Origin: Desulfobacterales bacterium
GTDB lineage: Bacteria; Desulfobacterota; Desulfobacteria; Desulfobacterales; UBA11574
Length of the DNA: 15,604 nt
Direction of reading: 5' to 3'
Assembly: GCA_030145595.1 (NCBI GenBank)
Contig: JAQYVG010000047.1
Coordinates: 1-15,604 of the forward strand
Part shown: in pieces, positions 1 to 6,830 of the stretch
Layout of the letters: every line of letters begins with the position of its first letter
Numbering within the stretch: the stretch's first letter is position 1
Notes under the pieces: generated by a model
The model's database searches: none
What the model saw: the letters and a program-made list of their open reading frames with translations, nothing else
Told to the model about the DNA's origin: nothing
Position numbers and translations under genes: made by a program

Positions 1-1
1 G

Positions 2-784
2 CCCCAATGGGGTACCCGACAAGTAAGTGTTCTGACCGAAGGAGTCAATTTAGTTCTGGCCGTGGATATTTCAGAGAGCATGGCCGCTCTCGATTTTAAG
101 CAGGGCGGTAAAATCGTCAATCGCCTGGAGGCGGTGAAAACAGTTATTAATGAGTTTATCTCCAAACGCAGTGGAGACAGAATCGGCCTGGTGGTATTTG
201 GAACCCATGCCTATACCCAGATGCCGCTGACCAGGGATTATAACACCATTTCAGCGGTTCTCGAGCGTCTCAAGATCGGCGCGGCCGGCAAAAGCACCGC
301 CGTCGGCGATGCCATCGGTATATCATTAAAACGACTGGAAGATATCAAGAGCAAGTCCAATATCATCATTCTTTTAACCGACGGTCAAAGCAATACCGGT
401 GAGCTTTCTCCGCAGACGGCCACTGAAATTGCCGTTCAAAAAGGGGTAAAAATATATACCGTGGGTGTGGGCAGCAAGGGAAAGGCCCGTTTTTTGATCC
501 AGCACCCGTTGCTGGGTGAGCGCTACATTTACCAACATGTTGATTTTGATGAAGATACTTTGAAGTTTATTTCTAAAGAAACTAATGGTATCTATTTTCG
601 AGCCAAAGACAGTAAAAGTCTTCAAAAAATTTACGATACCATCGATGAACTGGAAAAAACCAAAGTAAAGGTCAAAACCTTTGCCGAATACCGGGAGCTG
701 TATATCTATCTGCTGGCCCCGTCGTTTTTACTTCTGGTTATCTGGGTCATACTTTCAAACACCAGGTTTTTGAGAGTACCATGA
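2..784 (+). CDS. batA: BatA-like VWA-domain membrane protein, 5'-truncated by the window edge
   Basis: The reading frame is open from base 2, so the N-terminal membrane segments and the true start lie outside the window. The GTG at 62 is an internal valine codon. The visible part starts in EGVNLVLAVDISESM, which carries the DxSxS metal-ion-dependent adhesion (MIDAS) motif of a von Willebrand factor A domain. The usual LLTDGQSNTGE block follows, and a single C-terminal transmembrane segment (LYIYLLAPSFLLLVIWVIL) ends the protein. This is the domain order of BatA in the Bacteroides aerotolerance operon, where Bat proteins are thought to form an inner-membrane complex facing the periplasm. Their biochemical role is not settled. 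The stop codon overlaps the start of the next gene (ATGA at 781-784), which indicates translational coupling. The family and position in the bat operon are firm; the function is known only in general terms. Confidence 0.9.
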   Translation, partial: PQWGTRQVSVLTEGVNLVLAVDISESMAALDFKQGGKIVNRLEAVKTVINEFISKRSGDRIGLVVFGTHAYTQMPLTRDYNTISAVLERLKIGAAGKSTAVGDAIGISLKRLEDIKSKSNIIILLTDGQSNTGELSPQTATEIAVQKGVKIYTVGVGSKGKARFLIQHPLLGERYIYQHVDFDEDTLKFISKETNGIYFRAKDSKSLQKIYDTIDELEKTKVKVKTFAEYRELYIYLLAPSFLLLVIWVILSNTRFLRVP

Positions 785-2586
785 AATTTTTCAGGATAGA
801 AATGCTGTTTTTAATCTGGACCGTACCGTTGCTGCTGCTGGTGTTTATATTGGGCATTAAAAAACGCACAAAGATCCTTACCGGGTTCGCATCAGCCCGG
901 GGACTTGCAGCCATTGCGCCCCGGCAGATGTATACCAGGCGACGTTGGATCAAGACGGCCCTGATACTGCCGGCACTTTTTTTTATGGCCGTTGCGCTCT
1001 CCGGGCCCCAGTACGGGTACCGCTGGCAGGAAATCGAGCGTAAAGGGATCGATATAATCATTGCTCTCGACTGTTCGCGAAGCATGCTGGCCACCGACAT
1101 TAAGCCAAGCCGTCTTGACCGCGCCAAACGTGAGGTTTTCGATCTGCTGGGTATGCTCAAGGGCGACCGGGTAGGACTGGTGGCCTTTGCCGGAACCGCT
1201 TTTTTGCAATGTCCCCTGACAATCGACTATGAGGCATTTTATCTTTTTTTAAATGTTTTGTCGCCGGAATTTCTGCCCGTGGGAGGTACCGATATTCCCG
1301 GTGCCGTTATAACCGCGCTTTCAGGATTCAATCACAAGGATAATTCTGCAAAGGCTGTTATTTTAATAACAGACGGTGAGAGTACCACCGGCGATCCGAT
1401 GTCTGCAGCTGAAAAAGCCAAGGCTGCCGGAGTGAAGCTCTTTACGATCGGTGTGGGGAAGGACGATGGCGTCCCGGTACCGAACGAGCAGGGCGGCTTT
1501 AAAAAGGATGCATCCGGCAAAATTGTCATAACCCGCCTGGATGAAGGTAGCCTTAAAAAAATGGCTCTGCTTACCGGCGGAACATATGTGCGGTCGGTTG
1601 CCGGGGATATGGATCTTGATGCCGTCTACAATAGTGAAATTCGGGGCAAGATGGATGTCTCCACTCTTTCCAGCGGCCGCAAACAGGTATGGGAGGATCG
1701 CTATCAATGGTTCCTGATCCTGGCGCTGGTAATGCTGATAGCGGATCTGCTTCTGCCGTCGACCACCAAAGCGGTGCGGGTGCCGATATTACTGCTCGCG
1801 CTGGTATGCAGTCCCTCTCTTGCGCTGGCTTCCGATGTATACCAGAGTATACAGAAGGGTCTGGAGGCATACCAGAGCCAGGATTACGAGGCGGCACTAA
1901 AATATTTTATCGACGCCCAACTCGAAGATCCCGATCGGTCCGAGATTTTATATAACATTGGGAATGCCTATTATAAACTGGGCGATTTTAATGCAGCTTT
2001 GGAAAATTACAGTCACGTGCTGAACAGCGAAAATAAATCCATAAAGCATAAGGCTCTGTATAACAGGGGAAACGCCAATTACCGCATGAACAAATTAGAA
2101 GATGCCATATCGGATTATGAAGCCGCTCTGAAAATCGATCCGGGTGATCAGGAGGCCAGGCAGAATCTCGATTTTGTTAAAAAAAAGATCAAGATGCAGG
2201 AAAAACAGCAACATCAGCAATCGTCCAACAACAAAAACAAACCGGGAGAGCAGGGAAAAACGTTTCAGGACAGACCGGAAAATCGCGACCAAACAAAGGA
2301 AAAATCAGATGATTCCAGCCCGGGAGCAAAAGATAATGACGAATCGTCCACGGAATATGGCCAATCCATGGATGCACCTGAGCAAGACGACATTCGGCCG
2401 CAAAAAGGTTCATCTGAAAAAGAAAAAAAAGACAAAGATTCAAAGGCCGCAGCTTCCTTAGCCGAGTCTGCGCCGAATCGTGATAAGACAAAGCAGGCGG
2501 AACGCATGCTGAACCGCCTCCGGGACATGCCTGGCAAAGCCATGATCCCGGTTTATCGGGAACAGAGGGTTGAAAAGGATTGGTGA
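781..2586 (+). CDS. batB: BatB-BatC fusion: VWA domain plus TPR repeats, membrane protein
   Basis: This is a 601-residue protein. The N-terminal half is BatB: two membrane segments (about residues 8-26 and 58-75), then a VWA domain. Its MIDAS motif is DCSRS at 97-101, with T170 in GGTDIPGA and the ITDGES block near 196-201. A third membrane segment lies at about 310-326. A second hydrophobic stretch (about 333-350, ending SPSLALA) resembles a former signal peptide. After it come at least three TPR repeats (about 352-470), as in BatC. The tail (about 470-575) is a charged, low-complexity Q/K/E/D/S linker, and the end (LNRLRDMPGKAMIPVYREQ) is conserved BatC-like sequence. I infer that separate batB and batC genes have fused and that the old BatC signal peptide remains as an internal membrane segment. 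It overlaps batA by 4 nt. Confidence 0.92.
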   Translation: MKFFRIEMLFLIWTVPLLLLVFILGIKKRTKILTGFASARGLAAIAPRQMYTRRRWIKTALILPALFFMAVALSGPQYGYRWQEIERKGIDIIIALDCSRSMLATDIKPSRLDRAKREVFDLLGMLKGDRVGLVAFAGTAFLQCPLTIDYEAFYLFLNVLSPEFLPVGGTDIPGAVITALSGFNHKDNSAKAVILITDGESTTGDPMSAAEKAKAAGVKLFTIGVGKDDGVPVPNEQGGFKKDASGKIVITRLDEGSLKKMALLTGGTYVRSVAGDMDLDAVYNSEIRGKMDVSTLSSGRKQVWEDRYQWFLILALVMLIADLLLPSTTKAVRVPILLLALVCSPSLALASDVYQSIQKGLEAYQSQDYEAALKYFIDAQLEDPDRSEILYNIGNAYYKLGDFNAALENYSHVLNSENKSIKHKALYNRGNANYRMNKLEDAISDYEAALKIDPGDQEARQNLDFVKKKIKMQEKQQHQQSSNNKNKPGEQGKTFQDRPENRDQTKEKSDDSSPGAKDNDESSTEYGQSMDAPEQDDIRPQKGSSEKEKKDKDSKAAASLAESAPNRDKTKQAERMLNRLRDMPGKAMIPVYREQRVEKDW

Positions 2587-2588
2587 GC

Positions 2589-2804
2589 AATGGAGCGCTG
2601 TGCTATATGACCGCTACGCTTGAGGAGCGGCCCTTCGGGCCTTGAGGGGATAAAAGAGAGGGCCAAAAGAGGGAGCGCTACGCTTGAGGAGCACTGCGTT
2701 TGAGGAGCGGCCTGACGGCCTTGAGGGGAAAAAAGGACCGGGCCCAAGAGGGAGCGCTGCGCTTGAGGAGCACTGCGTTTGAGGAGTGGCCTGACGGCCT
2801 TGAA
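2589..2804 (+). repeat. Hairpin-repeat cluster 1 in the batB-batD gap
   Basis: Units share the frame GAGC, a short palindrome, then TTGAG. Clear units are 2673-2688 and 2689-2704 (16 bp each), 2705-2725 (GGCC-TGAC-GGCC core), 2752-2767, 2768-2783 and 2784-2804. The blocks starting at 2673 and 2752 are near-identical copies 79 bp apart. A partial earlier copy at 2619-2650 has the core GGCCC-TTC-GGGCC. The cluster lies between the batB stop codon and the batD start. It should therefore be transcribed with the operon and fold into small hairpins. The same family recurs at 10138-10343 and 12112-12240. I do not recognise a named repeat family. Confidence 0.85.
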
Positions 2805-2825
2805 GGGAAAAAAGAAAAGGATTTA

Positions 2826-4565
2826 ATGAAAAAAATATCTTTGGTAATAATCTTGATTTTTGCGTTTCCGGTATGGGTCCGTGCTGCGGATATCCGGGCT
2901 GTTGTCGACCGGACGCATGCTGCTATGGGAGAGTCGGTTAACCTGTCGGTGACTGTAAGCGGCGGTGATGCCGAGGTAGATGTCTCTGCAATACGGGATT
3001 TTAAGGTTATTTCCAGGGGTACCAGTACCAGTGTCAGCATCGTTAACGGCAGCATGTCACGCCAGGCAAGTTATAATTATGTGCTCATACCGCTGCGGGA
3101 AGGCCGCTTGGTTATTCCGCCGCTGACGGTAGTTTCCGCCGGCAAATCCCTTCAGACGCGGGCGATCATCGTTCAGGTTTCAAGGCAGTCTCAAGCAGAG
3201 GATGCGAGTAGCGATCTGTTTGTCCGCGCGCAAGTTTCAGAAAAAAACCCTTTTGAGGGCCGGCAGATTATCTATACTTTCAGGTTATACACCACGGTCC
3301 GGCTTGCCAATGCCAAACTTCAGAAACCCGATTTTTCAGGATTTACTTCCAAGAAAGTCGGCGATACCAAATCATTTCAAAAGGTTATTAACGGACGCGA
3401 GTATACTGTTTCCGAGCTTTCCTATGTGCTGGTTCCGCTCAAATCCGGTATGGTGACGATTGATCCGGGTAGACTCAGCTGTGATGTTGTGCAGCGCAAG
3501 CAGCGACGCAGACGTTCACTTTTGGATTCGTTTTTTGACGATCCCTTTTTCGGGCAGGCTGAACTGGAACCCAAAATACTATCTACGGAAGCGATTAGCA
3601 TCAATGTCAGGCCGTTGCCGGCCTACAACGGGGATGTGAAATTTTCGGGTCTTGTGGGAGAATTTAGAATCCAGGCCGGGCTTGAAAACACTGAAATACA
3701 AGTTGGGGAATCGACAACGCTGGCTATTACCGTCGAGGGCAGCGGCAATATTATGGATGCACTGCCGCCGGAAGTCACCGTACCTGATGCCTTTAAGGTT
3801 TATGCCGACAATCCTGAAGAGCATATCAATGTGGATGGATCGGGCTTTTCCGGAAAAAAAGTCTTTCGCACGGCTCTGGTGGCCGTCAAACCCGGAATTT
3901 ATACAATAGTGCCGGTTCAAATCAGCTATTTTGATGTTTCAAAAAGTGCATACCAGACACTTTCCACCCGGCCGTATATCCTGACGGCCAATCCGGCCGC
4001 CGAGAAAGAGAAGATTGAAATTTTCAGCGCTCCTGCTGTTCAGGAACAGCCAAGGCTCAAAAAGAAAAAAGTTGAGTTTACCGGTCGCGACATTCTGCCT
4101 TTGAAAGAAGATCTGGATGTGTTGGAAAGCCATACATCTATGAATCTGTCCCGATTCATTATCATGCTGGCAGCACCGTTTCTGCTTTACCTGGCAGGAT
4201 TGGCTGCACTTAAATTCAGCCAAAAACGTGATGATCCTGCCGGCATTATGGCTCAAAGAGCTGAGAATGCATTGAAAAAGGCCCGCAAGATCGAGGTCTC
4301 CCGGGAAGAATTTCTGGCTAATCTTTACCGGGCACTTGTTGCGGCGATTTTGGCGAATGCCGGCACTAAGGGCGAGTCTCTGACGTATGCTGAGGCTGAG
4401 GAGATCCTTTGCCGCAGCGGGCACTCTGATGCGACCGGCACCCAGGCGGCCGAATTATTGAAAAAAATTGAATCAGCCAGGTACGGAGGGTTAAGCCTGG
4501 ACGCAGCCTTTAAATCGGATCTTTTGCAAGAGACCAATCAGCTTGTCAGGAGCTTATTGCGATGA
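2826..4565 (+). CDS. batD: BatD-like protein (exported, one membrane anchor)
   Basis: This is a 579-residue protein. I chose the ATG at 2826 because it follows an AAAAGG ribosome binding site and begins a good signal peptide (MKKISLVIILIFAFPVWVRA). The frame is open further upstream to a TTG at 2700, but that part is encoded only by the hairpin repeats. The long periplasmic part is beta-rich, as in the BatD (oxygen tolerance) family. It includes the typical stretch with a basic run followed by SLLDSFFDDPFFG. A transmembrane segment lies at about 443-464 and is followed by a cytoplasmic tail of about 115 residues with conserved helical sequence (EEFLANLYRALVAAI). BatD is thought to act with BatA/B in the membrane complex. 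The stop codon overlaps the batE start (ATGA at 4562-4565). Confidence 0.9.
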   Translation: MKKISLVIILIFAFPVWVRAADIRAVVDRTHAAMGESVNLSVTVSGGDAEVDVSAIRDFKVISRGTSTSVSIVNGSMSRQASYNYVLIPLREGRLVIPPLTVVSAGKSLQTRAIIVQVSRQSQAEDASSDLFVRAQVSEKNPFEGRQIIYTFRLYTTVRLANAKLQKPDFSGFTSKKVGDTKSFQKVINGREYTVSELSYVLVPLKSGMVTIDPGRLSCDVVQRKQRRRRSLLDSFFDDPFFGQAELEPKILSTEAISINVRPLPAYNGDVKFSGLVGEFRIQAGLENTEIQVGESTTLAITVEGSGNIMDALPPEVTVPDAFKVYADNPEEHINVDGSGFSGKKVFRTALVAVKPGIYTIVPVQISYFDVSKSAYQTLSTRPYILTANPAAEKEKIEIFSAPAVQEQPRLKKKKVEFTGRDILPLKEDLDVLESHTSMNLSRFIIMLAAPFLLYLAGLAALKFSQKRDDPAGIMAQRAENALKKARKIEVSREEFLANLYRALVAAILANAGTKGESLTYAEAEEILCRSGHSDATGTQAAELLKKIESARYGGLSLDAAFKSDLLQETNQLVRSLLR

Positions 4566-5314
4566 TGATTCTAAAACGTAGCATCTGGAGTCTGCTGCTG
4601 GTAGCTTTTTTGGCAGCCCCGATTCAGGCCGATGAGTTGACGCGTGCATTTCTTGATGGTGCTAAAAACTATGACACCGGAAACTATGATGGGGCAATTG
4701 CCGAGTTTTCCAAAATAATCGCAGTTGGTATTAAAAACGGTAAGCTGTTTTATAATATCGGCAATGCTTATTTAAAAAGCGGCGATCTTGGAAACGCCAT
4801 GTTATGGTACGAACGCTCCTTAAAACTGAGGCCAAACGATCCTGATTTAAGATTTAACCACCAGTATGCCCTGACACTGATAAAGGATGCAAAGGAAGAC
4901 AACCGCGGGCCAATACTTAAAGTGTTGTTTTTCTGGCAACATTTCCTCAGTGCCGCCACCGTTCAATGGACGGCCTTGATTCTCAATTTATTGTTCTGGC
5001 TTATTTTAGCGCTGCAGGCCTTGAAGCGCAAAAGAACATTGCAGCTGGCGCGTTATGTGGTTTTGGTTTTGGCCGTCGTCTTTACTTTGACGGCATTTTA
5101 TAACCATTATACGTCCAATTACGTTAAACATGCTGTTATTCTTGCAGATAAAATATCGGTTCGATCCGGGCTAACCCAAGATTCTACCGAACTTTTTGTG
5201 CTGCATGCCGGCAGCAAGGTAAAAATTGATAAAGATAACAAAGATTTTTACAGAATTTATTTTTCAGATGGCAAGATCGGCTGGGTGGGTAAGTCTGAGG
5301 TAGGAATCATTTAA
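4562..5314 (+). CDS. batE: BatE-like TPR and SH3 protein
   Basis: This is a 250-residue protein. The N-terminus (MMILKRSIWSLLLVAFLAAPIQA) is a signal peptide or anchor. Two TPR units follow (about residues 25-100, with YNIGNAYLKSGDLGNAMLWYERSL clearly visible in parts). Two membrane segments lie at about 138-155 and 165-180. The C-terminal region of about 60 residues (LADKISVRSGLTQDST ... GKIGWVGKSEV) is a bacterial SH3-like domain. This is the BatE arrangement and completes the operon. ATG at 4565 is an equally possible start, which would remove one Met. The MITE-like element begins at the base after the stop codon, so the original downstream flank of the operon has been displaced or lies beyond the element. 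Confidence 0.88.
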   Translation: MMILKRSIWSLLLVAFLAAPIQADELTRAFLDGAKNYDTGNYDGAIAEFSKIIAVGIKNGKLFYNIGNAYLKSGDLGNAMLWYERSLKLRPNDPDLRFNHQYALTLIKDAKEDNRGPILKVLFFWQHFLSAATVQWTALILNLLFWLILALQALKRKRTLQLARYVVLVLAVVFTLTAFYNHYTSNYVKHAVILADKISVRSGLTQDSTELFVLHAGSKVKIDKDNKDFYRIYFSDGKIGWVGKSEVGII

Positions 5315-5518
5315 CGTAACAGTTCAGCCACGAAGGCACAAAGGCACAAAGGAGGGGAGTGAATAACCAACTTTAATGATTCAGTTTTATTGGTTAAATT
5401 AGTTCCATTTGTTTGGTTGGTTAACAAATAAAACTAATTTAAACAATAAAACCAATCGGACAATTTAAAATAAACTATAATCTTAGTGTCTTAGTGCCTT
5501 CGTGGCTGAACTATTACG
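5315..5518. mobile_element. MITE-like palindromic element, copy 1
   Basis: This is a 204-bp AT-rich element. Its 25-bp terminal inverted repeats (5315-5339 and 5494-5518) differ at one position; their shared core is AGTTCAGCCACGAAGGCAC. Inside are further inverted stretches, a TTTTATTGGTTAAATTAGTT region and its imperfect complement near 5420-5455, so the whole element can form one long hairpin. It has no coding capacity. A second copy in opposite orientation lies at 12038-12348. The left end abuts the batE stop codon. The right end faces the cytochrome gene and carries an outward TATAAT at about 5476. Clear target-site duplications were not seen. Confidence 0.8.
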
Positions 5519-5546
5519 ATTTTTTACGAATTCATCAATATTATCC

Positions 5547-5572
5547 TTGAAAACTTTTTAAATATGTATAAT
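5547..5572 (+). promoter_or_regulatory. Possible promoter of the cytochrome gene
   Basis: A perfect TATAAT lies at 5567-5572, with TTGAAA at 5547-5552 upstream. The 14-nt spacing is short for a sigma-70 promoter; an alternative -10 (TAATAT) would give 16 nt. It sits between the MITE-like element and the cytochrome start, about 35 nt before the start codon. This is a weak call. Confidence 0.35.
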
Positions 5573-5606
5573 ATAGAGCCGACTTTTTCTAATGAGGAGG
5601 ATGAGG

Positions 5607-6104
5607 ATGCATAGAATACACATTGGGGTGATGTGCTTGTTGATTGTTTTGATTCTTGGGGTATCATTGGAAGCCACCGGGCAAGATAAGGATGCCGGCG
5701 AACAGAAGATAGAGGATATGAGTGTTCCAATGGGCGTCATCGTGCTCAAGCCGGATGAGTCGATTGAGCCCAAGAAGTCTTCGGTTGAATTTAATCATCC
5801 CCAACATTTTATTTATGACTGCAAAACTTGCCATCACAAATGGGAAGGAAAAACCCAAATCCCCACCTGTACTACAACAGAATGTCACGATTTGCTCAAA
5901 TCACCGAAAAAACCAACAAAATACCTTGTTTATACGGATACGGGCATCAAGTATTACAAATATGCATATCACAAAAAGTGTGTTGGGTGTCACAAAGAGG
6001 TCAAAGCCAAACGCAAAGAAATGGAAATGTCGTATCAGGTTTTGAAAGAAAAACTGCCCAGCAGCGGCCCGACCGGTTGTATTGAGTGTCACCCGAAAGA
6101 ATAA
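5607..6104 (+). CDS. Exported class III (cytochrome c3-like) tetrahaem cytochrome
   Basis: This is a 165-residue protein. ATG 5607 is preferred over the in-frame ATGs at 5592 and 5601 because AGGAGG at 5595-5600 lies six bases before it. A signal peptide (HIGVMCLLIVLILGVSLEATG) directs export to the periplasm, where haem is attached. Four haem-binding sites are visible: CKTCH, CTTTECH (a CX4CH site), CVGCH and CIECH. Candidate distal His ligands are in FNHPQH and YAYHKK. The size, order and spacing fit the cytochrome c3 superfamily of Desulfobacterota, which shuttles electrons in the periplasm. No redox partner is encoded nearby, so its partner is unknown. It appears to be a single-gene unit flanked by AT-rich repeats. 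Confidence 0.88.
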   Translation: MHRIHIGVMCLLIVLILGVSLEATGQDKDAGEQKIEDMSVPMGVIVLKPDESIEPKKSSVEFNHPQHFIYDCKTCHHKWEGKTQIPTCTTTECHDLLKSPKKPTKYLVYTDTGIKYYKYAYHKKCVGCHKEVKAKRKEMEMSYQVLKEKLPSSGPTGCIECHPKE

Positions 6105-6108
6105 TATT

Positions 6109-6136
6109 GATGAATTCTTAAAAAGACGAATTCATC
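6109..6136 (+). terminator. Hairpin after the cytochrome gene
   Basis: A perfect 9-bp stem (GATGAATTC / GAATTCATC) with a 10-nt loop lies 4 nt after the cytochrome stop codon. It is followed by a T-rich stretch about 10 nt further on. It could end cytochrome transcription, although the T run is not directly adjacent. A similar half (ACGAATTCATCA) occurs at 5526-5537. Confidence 0.45.
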
Positions 6137-6137
6137 A

Positions 6138-6232
6138 GGTATTTGGTTTTTAGTATTTTGTGTTTTGATTGAAATATATGCCGATATACCAGTTTGTTAA
6201 ATAACCAAACACTAAACACCAAATACAAAATA
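6138..6232. repeat. AT-rich imperfect inverted repeat
   Basis: The stretch at 6138-6167, containing AGTATTTTGTGTTTTG, is matched in inverse by 6204-6232, containing ACACCAAATACAAAATACT; AGTATTTTGT / ACAAAATACT is exact. The left arm is 26/30 identical to 9065-9094 at the end of oleD. It lies in a non-coding gap of about 500 nt (6105-6609). Confidence 0.55.
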
Positions 6233-6234
6233 CT

Positions 6235-6334
6235 CTCGTAAAAAAAACAAATATTTTACTTTTTGCGAGATCATCAAAATTAGTGCCTTACGCCTAAAAC
6301 GCTCGTAAAAGCTGTTTTTCGACTTTTTTGCGAG
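6235..6334. repeat. Two tandem CTCGTAAAA / TTTTGCGAG hairpins
   Basis: Two separate inverted repeats with the same arms lie at 6235-6269 and 6302-6334. Each has CTCGTAAAA on the left and TTTTGCGAG on the right, pairing with one G-U. Their loops differ. They read as copies of one dispersed palindrome. No coding sequence overlaps them. Confidence 0.55.
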
Positions 6335-6609
6335 TCATTTCATCCCCTTATCTCAGATCCTACCCTTTTTGCACTTGTACCATACGCAAGTGTTATGTTA
6401 TTCTAAAGTTTTCATAAGTAATGCCGATATCTCTTAGTAACTAGTAAACTAATTGAGCCAAAATATAAAACCGTGATATATTCTTCTTCGAATAACGAAG
6501 AGCGAAAAAATAAAAAAACTCAATGGAGCCTTTTCGTTCAATTGAGTTATAGTATTCGCGCGGCCGAGAGCCTTTAGAAAATAACTAAGAAAATCCAAAA
6601 GCATATAAA
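6335..6609. other. Non-coding gap with small palindromes
   Basis: No convincing gene is present. Visible structure: CACTTG/CAAGTG at about 6371-6391, CTTCTTCG/CGAAGAG at about 6483-6502, and an 8-bp stem AACTCAAT (6517-6524) / ATTGAGTT (6541-6548) with a 16-nt loop. The promoter of the gene at 6610 should be in this stretch, but I could not pick one with confidence. Confidence 0.4.
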
Positions 6610-6819
6610 ATGCCCAAAAAAAACATCGCGTCTTTAATGAGAGAGCACAAGACGCTGATTCTCATTATTGCAGTGGTTCTTTTTTTACTTGAACTCGAAA
6701 TCTTTGCACTTGCGGCCATGAAGTCCGGCCGGCAATCAAGGCTTCAGCTGGAATACGATGGAAAAGAAAAGCCTGATCAACCCAAAGTTCATTGGGACAA
6801 GGTCGGCGATAACGGATAA
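6610..6819 (+). CDS. Small single-pass membrane protein, function unknown
   Basis: This ORF encodes 69 residues: a short basic N-terminus (MPKKNIASLMREHK), one strong hydrophobic helix (TLILIIAVVLFLLELEIFALAA, about residues 15-36), and a hydrophilic charged tail ending HWDKVGDNG. It ends 11 nt before the DHH-CBS gene in the same direction, so co-transcription is likely. No strong Shine-Dalgarno is visible before the ATG. The codon use and the membrane-helix-plus-tail layout argue for a real gene. I do not recognise the family and offer no function. Confidence 0.6.
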   Translation: MPKKNIASLMREHKTLILIIAVVLFLLELEIFALAAMKSGRQSRLQLEYDGKEKPDQPKVHWDKVGDNG

Positions 6820-6830
6820 CGGCAACTTGG

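Noticed and set aside
2144..2461. Plus-strand ORF rich in K and R inside batB
   Set aside because: It is a frame shadow of the low-complexity linker of the BatB-BatC fusion.
2700..2825. In-frame N-terminal extension of batD from a TTG
   Set aside because: It is encoded entirely by hairpin repeats, and the ATG at 2826 has a ribosome binding site and begins a proper signal peptide.
6370..6410. Promoter with TTGCAC as -35
   Set aside because: No good -10 lies at a proper distance, and the -35-like sequence is part of a small palindrome.
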